Part shown: positions 18,507 through 28,261 of the stretch, one piece after another
How the letters are laid out: every line of letters begins with the position of its first letter
Position numbering within the stretch: position 1 is the stretch's first letter
From: CAVVEQ01 sp963804865
GTDB lineage: Bacteria > Chloroflexota > Anaerolineae > Anaerolineales > Anaerolineaceae
Direction of reading: 5' to 3'
DNA length: 64,000 nucleotides
Assembly (NCBI GenBank): GCA_963804865.1
Contig: CAWDSH010000026.1
Coordinates: 1-64,000, forward strand
Made by a program: the position numbers and the translations under genes
Notes under the pieces: model-generated
The model's database searches: none
Seen by the model: the letters and a program-made list of their open reading frames with translations, nothing else
Told to the model about the DNA's origin: nothing

Positions 18507-19972
18507 ATGAAGAAACATACCCTCCCATACCTGTTGTTTTTCCTGTTTTTCTCAGCCTGTAATTTACCCCTTTCCCCAAAAACCCCTGTTCCGGTGACAA
18601 ACACTGCACAGCCGCAAAACACGGCTACGGTCTTTACTCCGACCATAACCGTCACCGCTGTTCCTTCCGCGCTTGATTCCGCGGAACCTTTTTCCCTGGC
18701 CATCCTGACCCCGGCTGAATTTGCCGGCGCCCTTACACCACTGGCTGATTTTAAAAACAAGACCGGACTTGCCACACGCATCATCACCCTGGAAGAGATC
18801 ACTCAAAAATGCCAGGGACGCGATCAGGCGGAACAGGTCAAGACCTGCCTGGCGAACCTGGCAACGACCAACGGCATCCATTTCGCCATGCTGGTCGGCG
18901 ATATGGACAAGTTCCCGGTCCGTTTCACCAAGGCCGACCGCGACGCCGCCGAGGCGGCCTATACCGCTTTTTTCCCCACCGACCTTTACTACGCCGATCT
19001 ATTCAAATCCGACGGCAGCTTTGATGATTGGGATGCAAACCACAACGGCTATTTTGGTGAAATTTGCGGGGAGATCACCACCTGCCCGCTGAACAACGAC
19101 CAGGTTGACCTGATCCCTGACATCGCCGTCGGCCGCATCCCTGCCTCCAGCCTGGCAGAAGTCGAAAACTACGTCAAAAGAGACCTGATCTACGAAACGA
19201 ACGCAGCCAATTCCACCTGGGCAAAGAACGTACTGCTGATCGCGACGAAATCCTATGTTGAAACCGCCTGTATCAGCCAGGACAAAATGGCGAAGGAGAT
19301 GCCCGCGGGGTACACCACAACAAAACTTTATGAATTGGGCAGCCCGTGCGAGCAAACCACGCCGCTTTCCACGCAGTCCATCATCGATTCCTTGAACCAG
19401 GGAGCCGGATTTGTGAGCTACATCGGCCACGGCGACAATACCGGCTGGTTCGAATATATGACCACGAAGGACCTGTTTTCACTGGAGAATTACGAAATGC
19501 CCTCCATCGTCTTTTCCACCGCCTGCGGGACAGCCGAATTCGGTGCCCGCCCGCCTGCGGATGCATACGTGGATATCGATGGAGTGATGCATCCGGCAAT
19601 GCTGCCGGAGAAGCTCTTAAGGAAACCCCACCTCAACCGGCAGCCATCCAGCTGGACAGCATCGATGGATTTGGTGAAGTGATGACCACAGGGTCCCCCG
19701 CAGGAGCCGTGACCTATATCGGGGCGATCACCGGATCGCAGGGATATGCCCTCGATTTAAATCGTATCTTCTTTGAAGGCCTAACTCAGAACAAAACAAC
19801 CGTCGGAGATCTGTGGATGTACATGATCCAGCGCTATTATGAGGCAAACACCTTCCCGGAAACTGTGGATCCTCCGGATTGGACCGTGCTGGCAAGCTTC
19901 CACCAGCCCTGGAAATTCATCCTGTTTGGCGATCCCTCCCTGCGGATCGGTGGTGTGCCCCTCTCCCAATAG
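18507..19972 (+). CDS. Gingipain-like cysteine protease lipoprotein (peptidase C25), one frameshift
   Basis: A surface protease of about 487 residues. The signal MKKHTLPYLLFFLFFSAC is followed by a Pro/Thr linker. The catalytic domain has GINFAM-like strand FAMLVGDMDKFPV, DLYYADLFKSDGSFDDWDAN, the His motif SYIGHGDNTGWF and the Cys motif VFSTACGTAEFG. These are the His/Cys dyad positions of C25. Between 19606 and 19625 the frame moves by one base. It resumes ETPPQPAAIQLDSIDGFGEV and ends PWKFILFGDPSLRIGGVPLS. It probably degrades proteins outside the cell. It is monocistronic, just right of the AT-rich island. Confidence 0.85.
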
Positions 19973-20088
19973 ACCGATCTAAAAGTCCTTCACCAGGATT
20001 ATTCATTCCTCACAACTACCACAATGCCCAGACCGCACCGGGCTTGCTTCCATCCCCCCTTCCCCGGATTTAAGGTAAACTAGACAAC

Positions 20089-21549
20089 ATGAGCCAAAAT
20101 CTCGCCCAGCTGCTGCAGGCTTTTCCCGATCTCCTCCGCTTTCACCACCACGTTCAAGTCCTGACCGCCCCCAACCGCTATTTCCAGCCCGGCAAACCAA
20201 TTTACGTCAACCGCGCGCCCGGCAGGCTGGACCTGATGGGCGGCATCAGCGATATCAGCGGCGGGATGGTCTTCGAATCCACCATCCGCGAGGCGACGCA
20301 CGTGGCGGTGCAGCCGCGCGAGGATACGCACGTGCGCTTCTTCAACCCGGCGATAAAAACGCTGGGCTGGATCGACATGATCGAATTCGATCTCTCCGAT
20401 CTTGCCAGGAACGGCGAAGTGCACCCGCTGGACGCGGTGCGGGAATGGATCTACACCGACCCCAACCGCAGCTGGTGCGCCTACATCCTGGGCGGGCTGT
20501 ATTTCCTGATGAAAAAATACCCGGCGGTGATCACCCACGGCTTCTCGCTGTACCTGGAATCGGATATCCCGGTGGGCAAAGGCGCGGGCGCATCCGCCGC
20601 GCTGGAAGCGGCAGCGATGAAGGCCATGACCGGCATGTACGGCATCCAGGCGGGCGGCGCGGAAATGGCAGGCTGGCTGCAATGGGCGGAGACAGCGCTG
20701 ACCCAATCAGCCTGCGGGATCAAGGACCAGCTGGCGGTGGTGATGGGCAGCGAAGGATACTTCATCCCTGCCCTCTGCCAACCCTGCCAGCCCCACCCAC
20801 CGGTGAAGCTGCCCGGCAATTTACGCCTGTGGGGCATCGAACCCGGGGCGCGGCATTCCACCTCAGGCATCGAATACGAAACCGCGCGGGCGGCCACCTT
20901 CATGGGTTACCGGCACTTGAGCGAAATCGAGGGATTGAAACCACGGCTGGACGAAAGCGGCAGCCTGCCCCGCTGGGTGGATCCCAAGTGGAACGGCTAC
21001 CTGGCCAACCTGGAGCCTTCCCTCTTCCACGCGCGTTTCGAAAGCCACCTGCCCGAGCACGAAACAGGCGCGGATTTCACGCAGCGCTTCCCGGTGCACC
21101 TCGACCCGCACACCCAGGTGCGCCCCAACGTCACCTACCCCATCCGGGCCGCGGTGCGTTACGCGGTGGAGGAGGCCTGGCGGACAAAGATCTTCCACGG
21201 GCTGATCGCCGATCGCAGCCCGCTGCCGGAAGCCTCAGGCAGAATGCTGGGCGAGCTGATGTACCAATCGCACCAGGCTTTCAGCGAATGCGGCCTGGGG
21301 ACGAAAGCAGCCGACGCGATCGTCAGCCAGGTGCGCGAGGCGGGGACACAGGACCTGCTGGGCGCAAAAAGCACGGGAAGCGGCACAGGCGGGATCGTGG
21401 CCGTGCTGGGCTGGAATACCGCGACGGCTGAAAAAGCCTTTCAGCGAATCAACTACCAGCTCCAGCAGAAGAGCGGCGAGCCGCCGTATATCTTCGAAGG
21501 CTCGTCCGCGGGCAGCGATGCCTTCGGGCTGGTCACTTTTTCGTTCTGA
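20089..21549 (+). CDS. GHMP-family sugar kinase (galactokinase/L-arabinokinase-like)
   Basis: An intact protein of 486 residues. APGRLDLMGGISDISGG near residue 45 is the N-terminal substrate motif of galactokinase/arabinokinase. DIPVGKGAGASAALEAAAMK is the GHMP ATP-binding loop. The C terminus GAKSTGSGTGGIVAVLGWNT is the third GHMP motif. It should phosphorylate a sugar at C-1 in the cytoplasm, but whether galactose, arabinose or another sugar cannot be decided. It is preceded by TAAACT only 7 nt from the start codon, without a ribosome site, so it may be leaderless. A strong terminator follows, so it is a single-gene unit. Confidence 0.9.
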   Translation: MSQNLAQLLQAFPDLLRFHHHVQVLTAPNRYFQPGKPIYVNRAPGRLDLMGGISDISGGMVFESTIREATHVAVQPREDTHVRFFNPAIKTLGWIDMIEFDLSDLARNGEVHPLDAVREWIYTDPNRSWCAYILGGLYFLMKKYPAVITHGFSLYLESDIPVGKGAGASAALEAAAMKAMTGMYGIQAGGAEMAGWLQWAETALTQSACGIKDQLAVVMGSEGYFIPALCQPCQPHPPVKLPGNLRLWGIEPGARHSTSGIEYETARAATFMGYRHLSEIEGLKPRLDESGSLPRWVDPKWNGYLANLEPSLFHARFESHLPEHETGADFTQRFPVHLDPHTQVRPNVTYPIRAAVRYAVEEAWRTKIFHGLIADRSPLPEASGRMLGELMYQSHQAFSECGLGTKAADAIVSQVREAGTQDLLGAKSTGSGTGGIVAVLGWNTATAEKAFQRINYQLQQKSGEPPYIFEGSSAGSDAFGLVTFSF

Positions 21550-21566
21550 CAAGACTCGAAACGCAG

Positions 21567-21596
21567 AAGGACCCCGGCATGCCGGGGTCCTTTTTT
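21567..21596 (+). terminator. Intrinsic terminator after the GHMP kinase
   Basis: Perfect stem AAGGACCCCGGCA/TGCCGGGGTCCTT followed by a T-run. Confidence 0.92.
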
Positions 21597-21616
21597 AGTT
21601 GAACCTGCAACCTGCG

Positions 21617-22792
21617 TCAGGGCGTGGTGTATTTGACGATCAGCTTGATGGCGGCATTGAAGCGTACCGCATCCGCAACACCATCACCATCGGATACCAT
21701 GTCTTTAAACTGCAGGCGGAAGCGGGCACGGGATGAGCCCACCAGGGACTGGAGATGGGATTTTAAATTTTCCTCAGCAACAACACTTGAAAGCTCAGTG
21801 CCATTGCACCAACGCACCAGGGCACCGACCGGGTTGGCCGCGGTGTAGTAATCCCCGGCATCCAGCGAGCCGTAGTTCTGCGGGTAAATCCGCAGGCAGC
21901 CCAGGCTGCCCAAGGGATCGCCCAGCGTATCGTAATACGAGAAATTAACCTTGACCTCGGAAATTGTGGAGCCAGCGGGGATGGAAGAAATATCGAAGCT
22001 GAGGAAGGCTTGCATGCCGCGGTTATCGGTGGCATCACCCACGTTTTCCGGTGTCCTGACTTCCCCATCGGAATAGACAAAGCCGCTTTCATCCGCCACG
22101 AGATTGATATTCGCGGTTACCGGGAGCGGGATGGTGTGCAAAATACCCGGATCCAGCGGCAACGGGATAAATTCAAAACCGCTCTCATTCACCGATTTGA
22201 TATCGACGTAAAAAGGATTCCCGGAACTCAGCCCAAAGACCACCCCACCGCCATCGCGCATGCGCCAGTAACCGCGGTAGGAGCCGGCAGTACCCGGGGC
22301 GGTGAGATCCACGCTGATATCCACGCTATCACCCGGGTTGACAATGCCGCTGGTGAGCTGCTTGGAAGCCGGACCGCCCATTTGATCGCCGTGATCGAAG
22401 ATGAGCTGGTAGCCGGAAGTCCAGGCGCAAGAACCGATATTCTTCAACCGCCAGGTCTTGGTGAAAGCCGTATTCTTGGTGAGCTCGGTGCCATCCGGAA
22501 TGGTTACGTCCATGATGAACGTGGAGAGGTTGCAGGGGATCGAGGTCGTGGTCACGGTCGGAGTGAGCGTGGCGCTGGGCTCGAGCGTGCTGGTGGGAGT
22601 CACCGTGGGGGGTTCGCTGGTTGGCGGAACCTCCGTTGGAACCGGGGTTTCCCCGGGTGGTACCGGGATCGTAGGCGACGGCGGCACCGTCTCGGTGGCG
22701 CGCACCCCAACCTGGATGGTAAAGGGTGTAACGCAGGCCAGTGAAACAAAAAGAAAGATGATCAAAACAAGTGCAATACGCAATTTTTTCAT
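21617..22792 (-). CDS. Lipoprotein with NBR1-like Ig domain
   Basis: An intact protein of 391 residues. The signal MKKLRIALVLIIFLFVSLAC is a lipobox, followed by a Pro/Thr linker of about 65 residues (PPSPTIPVPPGETPVPTEVP and more). Residues about 90-200 match the NBR1/FW-type Ig domain known from Chloroflexota: NTAFTKTWRLKNIGSCAWTS, LIFDHGDQMGG, GSYRGYWRMRDGGGVVFG. The C-terminal region (about 230-390) is a beta-sandwich that may bind a surface ligand. Function is unknown. It is convergent with the GHMP kinase and divergent from the LmbE gene. Confidence 0.85.
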   Translation of the reverse strand: MKKLRIALVLIIFLFVSLACVTPFTIQVGVRATETVPPSPTIPVPPGETPVPTEVPPTSEPPTVTPTSTLEPSATLTPTVTTTSIPCNLSTFIMDVTIPDGTELTKNTAFTKTWRLKNIGSCAWTSGYQLIFDHGDQMGGPASKQLTSGIVNPGDSVDISVDLTAPGTAGSYRGYWRMRDGGGVVFGLSSGNPFYVDIKSVNESGFEFIPLPLDPGILHTIPLPVTANINLVADESGFVYSDGEVRTPENVGDATDNRGMQAFLSFDISSIPAGSTISEVKVNFSYYDTLGDPLGSLGCLRIYPQNYGSLDAGDYYTAANPVGALVRWCNGTELSSVVAEENLKSHLQSLVGSSRARFRLQFKDMVSDGDGVADAVRFNAAIKLIVKYTTP

Positions 22793-22930
22793 GGTACCCT
22801 CCGGTAGTCCGGTTATATAGTATCAAAGACTGCGACTTGATACAACCACCCCTACCTTACAAATATTTCAACCGGGCGTCGGTTTGGAAGGATCAAGAGC
22901 ACCATAACTTTAAAAGGCGCGCTCTTTCAC

Positions 22931-22959
22931 TTGTTCGAGGGCTGTATCTTTTGTATACT
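22931..22959 (+). promoter_or_regulatory. Promoter of the LmbE-MFS operon
   Basis: TTGTTC (22931-22936) and TATACT (22954-22959) are 17 nt apart, 35 nt before the start at 22994. Confidence 0.65.
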
Positions 22960-22993
22960 CTAACCATCCATGCCTGAAAGGGAGGAAAGAACG

Positions 22994-23782
22994 ATGCCCC
23001 AAAAAGTGCTGGCGCTGGTGCCACACCCGGATGACGCCGAATATTACGCCGGCGGCTTGATCGCCAAACTGGCGGCTGAAGGCGCGCAGGTGCTGATCGC
23101 CGTCACCACGGACGGCATCAAGGGTTCTTTCGAGCTGGCGGGCAGTGAGCTGGCAGAAGCCCGGATGGAGGAAATGAAAGCGGCCTGCCGCGTTTTGGGC
23201 GTGGAAGCGCCGCTCTTCCTGGGATATACCGATTTCGAGCTGGAGAAGCTCCCGGCAGGAACGCTGCGCGAGAAATACATCCGCCTGATCCGCGAGCAAC
23301 GCCCGGATACGGTCATCACCGAGGATCCCTTCTGGCTGGGAGAGGCACATCCCGATCACCGCGCGGTGGCGATGGCTGCCATGGAAGCCATCCAGTACGC
23401 GCGCCTGCCCCGCCTGCACCCCGAGCACCTAGAGCAGGGTCTGCTGGCGCACATCGTCAGCGAGAAGTATTACTATTCCGAGGATGCCGGCAGGGCCAAC
23501 AAGGTGATCGATATCACCCCATATTTCAAAAAGAAAATGGCCGCGCTGGCGGAGCACCGCAGCCAGATCGAATTCCTGGTGGAAGGGCTGCTCAAGGAAG
23601 CGCGTCTGGCGGGAGTGGACTTGAAAGCCGCGCTGGGCGAAATGGCAGAGGACAAGCTGGCGCTTTTCACCATGGGCATGCGCATGCAGGCGGCCGAGAT
23701 CGGTGCCGCGCATGGCTACGAGCTGGCTGAGATGTATCATTACGAGCGCTACCACCCGCTGGTGGAAGGGCTCGCAAAGTAA
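22994..23782 (+). CDS. PIG-L/LmbE-family deacetylase
   Basis: An intact protein of 262 residues. The N terminus ALVPHPDDAEYYAGG carries the PHxDD zinc motif of N-acetylglucosaminyl deacetylases. DPFWLGEAHPDHRAVAMAAM carries the downstream HPDH zinc ligand. The start at 22994 (MPQKVLAL) follows GGAGG. It should remove acetyl groups from an amino-sugar conjugate such as GlcNAc derivatives, but the substrate is unknown. The MFS transporter gene follows 48 nt downstream on the same strand, suggesting uptake and deacetylation of one compound. Confidence 0.92.
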   Translation: MPQKVLALVPHPDDAEYYAGGLIAKLAAEGAQVLIAVTTDGIKGSFELAGSELAEARMEEMKAACRVLGVEAPLFLGYTDFELEKLPAGTLREKYIRLIREQRPDTVITEDPFWLGEAHPDHRAVAMAAMEAIQYARLPRLHPEHLEQGLLAHIVSEKYYYSEDAGRANKVIDITPYFKKKMAALAEHRSQIEFLVEGLLKEARLAGVDLKAALGEMAEDKLALFTMGMRMQAAEIGAAHGYELAEMYHYERYHPLVEGLAK

Positions 23783-23830
23783 GATCAGCTCGAAGTTTGA
23801 GCTGCAAAATTTACTGGTTTGGAGGTTTTC

Positions 23831-25153
23831 ATGAACGAAACCAAGCAACGCACGCACCTATCGGGACGCTGGTTCGCGATCGCAATTTTCCTGGGATTTA
23901 TGCTGCTGCACCAGATCGACAAGCTGCTGATCGGTCCCCTGACCGACGACATCATGACCACGTTCAACATCAACTACACGCAGATGGGCATGGTGACCAC
24001 CGGCGCGCTGATCGTGGGCACGGCCCTCTACCCCATCTGGGGCTGGCTCTACGACCGGTTCTCGCGGGCGAAGCTGCTGGCGCTGGCAGCCGCCATCTGG
24101 GGTTCCACCACCTGGCTGGCAGCCATTGCCCCCACCTACCCGCTCTTCGTGGCGGCACGCGCTTCCACCGGGGTGGATGATTCGAGCTACCCGGGGCTTT
24201 ACAGCCTGGTTGCGGATTACTTCGGACCCAATGTGCGCGGCAAGATCTACGGCCTGCTGCAGATCACCTCGCCGCTGGGATACCTGATCGGGATGGTGAT
24301 GGCGCTGATGCTGGGCGGCGTGATCGGCTGGCGGGCGGTATTCTACATTACCGGTTCGCTGGGGCTGGTGGTGGCGGTGCTGATGTACCTGTTCCTGAAA
24401 GAAGCGCCGCGCGGACAAGCTGAACCCGAGATGGCGGGCCTGGAGCAGATCACCGTGCAGAAATTCACCTTGAAAAAAGCCCTGGAAGTTCTCAAGATCC
24501 GCAGCATGTGGATGGTCTTCCTGCAGGGTTTCTTCGGCGTGTTCCCCTGGAACGTGATCACCTACTGGTTTTTTGTTTACCTCGAGCGCGAACGGGGGTA
24601 CGGATCGGACACCATCCTCATGACCATGGCGCCGGCGGTGCTCGTCATGGCATTGGGATACCCGGCGGGAGGTGCGTTGGGCGACTGGCTGTTCAAGAAG
24701 ACCAAGAGCGGGCGCAATATCGTCAGCGCGGTCGGCGTGCTGCTGGGTGCCATCCTGCTCTACCTGACCATGATCGTGCCGCTCGAACAGACCACCCTGT
24801 TCATGATCATGCTTATCGTGGCAGCTTTCTTCATCCCCTTCGCCTCTGCCAACGTGCTCTCGACCATCTATGACCTCACCCTGCCGGAGATCCGCAGCTC
24901 AGCGAACGCGGTGGAGAGCCTGTTCGAGAACGCCGGCGCCACCGTGGCGCCGCTGGTGGCGGGCATCGTGGCGGATGCATTCTCGCTGAAGGATGCGATC
25001 ATCATCCTGTGCACCAGCACCTGGCTGCTGTGTTTCATCTTCTTCCTGTTCGTGATCGCCTGGATCCCGAAGGATATCGAGAAGCTGCGCAAGGTGATGG
25101 CGGAACGGGCTGCCGCGGAGCGCGCCGGGCAGGCGAGCGCCAAGCCAGCATAA
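23831..25153 (+). CDS. MFS transporter (spinster-like)
   Basis: An intact protein of 440 residues with about 12 predicted membrane helices. Characteristic segments are WFAIAIFLGFMLLHQIDKLL, the loop GWLYDRFSRAKLLALAA (MFS motif A-like), and DDSSYPGLYSLVADYFGPNV. The start at 23831 (MNETKQRTH) follows GGAGG. The C terminus is charged and cytoplasmic. It is paired with the LmbE deacetylase, so import or export of an organic anion or amino-sugar derivative is plausible. A terminator follows. Confidence 0.9.
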   Translation: MNETKQRTHLSGRWFAIAIFLGFMLLHQIDKLLIGPLTDDIMTTFNINYTQMGMVTTGALIVGTALYPIWGWLYDRFSRAKLLALAAAIWGSTTWLAAIAPTYPLFVAARASTGVDDSSYPGLYSLVADYFGPNVRGKIYGLLQITSPLGYLIGMVMALMLGGVIGWRAVFYITGSLGLVVAVLMYLFLKEAPRGQAEPEMAGLEQITVQKFTLKKALEVLKIRSMWMVFLQGFFGVFPWNVITYWFFVYLERERGYGSDTILMTMAPAVLVMALGYPAGGALGDWLFKKTKSGRNIVSAVGVLLGAILLYLTMIVPLEQTTLFMIMLIVAAFFIPFASANVLSTIYDLTLPEIRSSANAVESLFENAGATVAPLVAGIVADAFSLKDAIIILCTSTWLLCFIFFLFVIAWIPKDIEKLRKVMAERAAAERAGQASAKPA

Positions 25154-25169
25154 TTTGAGGCTGAATAAT

Positions 25170-25210
25170 TAAAAAAGCACCCCACCCTTTTCGGATGAGG
25201 TGCTTTTTTT
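25170..25210 (+). terminator. Terminator after the MFS gene
   Basis: Arms AAAAAAGCACC and GGTGCTTTTTT with an internal loop, ending in a T-run. It can also serve the convergent gene at 25222. Confidence 0.85.
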
Positions 25211-25221
25211 ATGATTTTAAA

Positions 25222-25806
25222 TTATTCTAAATGGATGGCGAATTTACATTCGCTGGCGCCGCTTACCGCGGTCTCGAGCAAATCAACGTCCACCTCGCGC
25301 CCGAGGATGCCCTGCCACCATTTCTGCACAAATCCGCGCGAGCACTGGCAGTACGTTTTCGATATGACCTCATCTTGTGGCAGCTTGCGCAGCAGCCCGC
25401 AGTAGCAGCGCATGGGGTGGCTGAAGGATTGGGGTGTATAGAATTGGTAGACCACGTCCCCTTCCCGCTCGAAGCGCATACCGGAGGGAGGTTTGGCGAT
25501 CTCGGCAGCGATGAACTCATCCAGGGTTTTGAATTTCGAGCGGCGTTTCTTGGCGGAATCCAGCGGGCGGCTGTTGACCGCGGCGCAGTTATGCCCGCAG
25601 CGCAGCATGATCGTATCGCGCGCAGGCTGGTCAACGGCTGCATCCAGTCGCTCCATCGCGCCCCTGACCCATTCGGCCACAACTTCCGGCTTTGATTTTT
25701 CCGTCAAGCGTTTCTGTCCCTGCATGACTTTTTCCCTGGCGCCCCTGCCCGCCAGGTCCTCGATATTCGCCCCCAAAACTTCAAGCTGACCCAATGATTT
25801 TGCCAT
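25222..25806 (-). CDS. Cysteine-rich protein, DUF6144-like
   Basis: An intact 194-residue protein without recognised enzyme motifs. Conserved-looking cysteines are spaced as CGHNCAAVNSR, MRCYCGLLRK, TYCQCSRGFVQ and ASECKFAIHL. The C-terminal layout (CSRG, a helix, then ECKF near the end) resembles small-ligand-binding V4R/ATC-hydrolase-like domains, but this is a weak guess. The start at 25806 (MAKSLGQLEVLG) follows GGGAGGGG. It is transcribed after the methyltransferase-acetyltransferase pair on the same strand. Confidence 0.6.
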   Translation of the reverse strand: MAKSLGQLEVLGANIEDLAGRGAREKVMQGQKRLTEKSKPEVVAEWVRGAMERLDAAVDQPARDTIMLRCGHNCAAVNSRPLDSAKKRRSKFKTLDEFIAAEIAKPPSGMRFEREGDVVYQFYTPQSFSHPMRCYCGLLRKLPQDEVISKTYCQCSRGFVQKWWQGILGREVDVDLLETAVSGASECKFAIHLE

Positions 25807-25855
25807 GGTGAACCCCTCCCGGTTTACTTTACCACAGAACTTTTGTTCTTGTTTG

Positions 25856-26667
25856 TCAAGATGCTTTTCTACCCGTGTAGATGCCGTATCCAAAATAGGT
25901 GAATAGATCTCTAATCGTCTTGCGGGAAGGCATCAGTGTTTTGGCGTAGCGGCGCATCTCCGGGTCCTTGAGATACTGCCCGATGAAGGCTCCCATGGCG
26001 CGGAAGCGATCGCCGATATCGCGCCAGCTCTGCCCGCTCAGATCGCTGGCGAACTGGCTCATGGCGGTCAGATGGGTAACCTCGCTGTGGAGATCGGTAA
26101 AGCCGCCTTCTTCGAGAAGCGCCAGCCAGGCTTCGGGTTTGAGGAAGGCTGCGCCTTCCATCGAAACGGAAAGGAATTCCACGAGCTCCATGGGAGGCGG
26201 GCTCTTCACCCAGGAGGCTTCAGTGAGACCCGCGTACCCGCCCGGCACAAGTACACGTTTGTATTCTTCGATGGCCTTGGGCTTGTCCTTGGTAAAGGCG
26301 GTGACCGATTCACTGATCACGGCATCGAAGCTGCCATCTTCGAACGGCAGATCCTGGGCGTCCGCGGGGCGGAAGGTGATGCGCTCCGACAGATCCTTCC
26401 CGCTCGGCGCGCTTTTCGCGCCCATGCGATCATCTGCTCGTTGAGGTCGATACTGGTGAGCGTGCAGCCCACCTTTTTCGCCAGGTAGCAGGCGGTGATG
26501 CCCACCCCGCAGCCGATCTCGAGAACCCTGCTTTCGGGTGTGATGGCGCACAGCTCCACCAGGCGGTCGGTGGCTTTTCTACCACCGAGGTGCTTGGTCA
26601 CCCCCCAGCTGGACTGGATGCCAAAATAAGAGAATTCTTTCGTGCCTTCAGGTTTTACTGTTGTCAT
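25856..26667 (-). CDS. Class I SAM-dependent methyltransferase (one frameshift)
   Basis: About 270 residues. SRVLEIGCGVGITACYLAKK is the SAM-binding motif I. FRPADAQDLPFEDGSFDAVI and EEYKRVLVPGGYAGLTEASW are the later motifs of UbiE/MenG-like small-molecule methyltransferases. The start MTTVKPEGTKEF at 26667 overlaps the stop of the upstream acetyltransferase by 4 nt. A base change near 26420 in a CG-rich run shifts the frame. The gene ends GYGIYTGRKAS at 25856. The substrate is unknown. Confidence 0.82.
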
Positions 26668-27455
26668 GTTTTTTCTCCCTGCCGTGTCATTGAATCAATC
26701 TCCTTTATCTTTGCGAGAACAGCCTCTTTGCCCATGTATTGATCACCGACCAGAATGCCATTATAGATTAGGTTATAAACAGCGTAGGCAGATGGTGCGA
26801 TCTCACGCACCTCCACCGCACTCTGTAAGATGACATCACGAAATTCCAATCCCGCCCCATCCGCCCAACTTCGGGCAGCCTGGGCGGCGGATTCAAGGTA
26901 CGGGCATTGATCGCTGCGGACCACGGTTAAGCCCTTTCCAAAACGCCTGGCTTTGGCTTCCCAATCCCCGCAGAACACCGGATCAGTTGCTTCTTTGAAC
27001 TTTTTCACCATCAACGTGAACGAAGGTGGCGCCTGGTCGACAGCCCTGTACCCCTTCTTCTCCAGATAGCCCGGCTTCACCATGTAGCGCGACCCGCTGG
27101 TGACCATCGCCACGCCGTTCATGCCCTGCGCGGCAGCATCCTGCTCGCAAAGTTTCAACAGGTGACTGGCTACGCCGCTGCCTTTGCTTTTCCCCACGAC
27201 CCATATGCAGTGGATGAACATGTAACCGGCGGCATTCACCGCGCGCCAGGTAAATTCGCCGGGAATGTATTCAATGAAGCCCCTGCCGTGCGGCGGAAGG
27301 ACCATCTTGATCTTCAAACCCTCCGCCAGACGGGCTTTCACCCAGTCCAGCTTGTGCGCAAAGCCCTCGCTCTTGCGCGCGCTCATGTAACAGAAGAAGC
27401 CGGTCTTCTCCACGTTTTCCAGGGTCACATCAATGACTTGAAGAGGTTCATTCAT
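26664..27455 (-). CDS. GNAT acetyltransferase with C-terminal YoaP-like domain
   Basis: An intact 263-residue protein. Residues about 30-160 form a GNAT domain with the acetyl-CoA loop VGKSKGSGVASHLLKLCEQD. The rest matches YoaP-like domains (LTVVRSDQCPYLESAAQAAR, APSAYAVYNLIYNGILVGDQ). The start at 27455 (MNEPLQVIDVTL) follows GGAGGG. It overlaps the methyltransferase gene by ATGA and lies 28 nt after the nitroreductase gene, so it belongs to a minus-strand run from 29230 to 25222. Substrate unknown. Confidence 0.87.
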   Translation of the reverse strand: MNEPLQVIDVTLENVEKTGFFCYMSARKSEGFAHKLDWVKARLAEGLKIKMVLPPHGRGFIEYIPGEFTWRAVNAAGYMFIHCIWVVGKSKGSGVASHLLKLCEQDAAAQGMNGVAMVTSGSRYMVKPGYLEKKGYRAVDQAPPSFTLMVKKFKEATDPVFCGDWEAKARRFGKGLTVVRSDQCPYLESAAQAARSWADGAGLEFRDVILQSAVEVREIAPSAYAVYNLIYNGILVGDQYMGKEAVLAKIKEIDSMTRQGEKT

Positions 27456-27483
27456 TTTCCCTCCGCACAATCAAAGTTTGGGA

Positions 27484-28242
27484 CTACCTTACCCCTATTT
27501 CAAATCCGCAGGCTTCAAGCTGGTCGAGCAGCTCGCGCGGATCGGTCAACCATTGACCCCACTTACGAGAGATATGCTCGGTCCAGGAATAATTATCGTA
27601 AGTGAAGGTCTCCTCTTTGCCACCTTCCAGGCGGATCATTGCCTTTTGTTTTCGGTAATACCCCTGTGCCAGGTAACCTTCGTCCATGACGCGCATCGCC
27701 TCGGTGACCATTTCGTCGGACAGTTGCGGGTACTTGTCCTCGAACAGGGTGAAATCTAACGGGTAGCGCGGTCGGGGCGGGAAATCCTCCGCCGGATAGC
27801 CCATCACCAGCTCGACCAAGGGGAAGACGCGTAAAGGGAGATCGTACTCCTTGCGAATGCGTTTTGCGTGGTAAGGCGTGCCGCCCAGGTAGCAGCTGCC
27901 CAATCCCAGGCCTTCAGCAGCGATGACCATGTTCTCGGCGGCGTATGCCGCATCCTGGATGCCGAAGAACAGGAGAGAAAGGTCGTTGGTCCTTACCTGC
28001 CAGCCGCGCTTTTCCATGAACAGCTCCATCTTGTGCACATCGACGCAGATGGTGAACCACCAAGCTGCCCCGAAGGGACACTTGCGGTTGCGCTTTAGCA
28101 GTACGCTGTAGAGCTGCGAAGCGAAGGGCGCTTGCTGCCCGGCGCGAACGACGGCTTCCAGGATATCATCGCCCGGTTTTTGAGTGGTGAACTTGCGCAC
28201 CGAGTGGTGTTTTAGCATGGTTTGAATGACGGGATTGTCCAT
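27484..28242 (-). CDS. Nitroreductase-family flavoprotein
   Basis: An intact 252-residue protein. HHSVRKFTTQKPGDDILEAV is the N-terminal FMN-phosphate-binding motif, and AAENMVIAAEGLGLGSCYLG is the second conserved segment of NfsA/FRP-like nitroreductases. Such enzymes use NAD(P)H to reduce nitro compounds or quinones. The start MDNPVIQTMLKH at 28242 follows CAGGAGA. It lies 19 nt after the esterase gene. Confidence 0.9.
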   Translation of the reverse strand: MDNPVIQTMLKHHSVRKFTTQKPGDDILEAVVRAGQQAPFASQLYSVLLKRNRKCPFGAAWWFTICVDVHKMELFMEKRGWQVRTNDLSLLFFGIQDAAYAAENMVIAAEGLGLGSCYLGGTPYHAKRIRKEYDLPLRVFPLVELVMGYPAEDFPPRPRYPLDFTLFEDKYPQLSDEMVTEAMRVMDEGYLAQGYYRKQKAMIRLEGGKEETFTYDNYSWTEHISRKWGQWLTDPRELLDQLEACGFEIGVR

Positions 28243-28261
28243 TTCATCTCCTGGTTGAGAA

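Noticed and set aside
20445..21431. A 328-codon plus-strand open frame inside the GHMP kinase
   Set aside because: It is a shifted-frame shadow rich in Arg/Gly/Ala; the kinase frame has all GHMP motifs.
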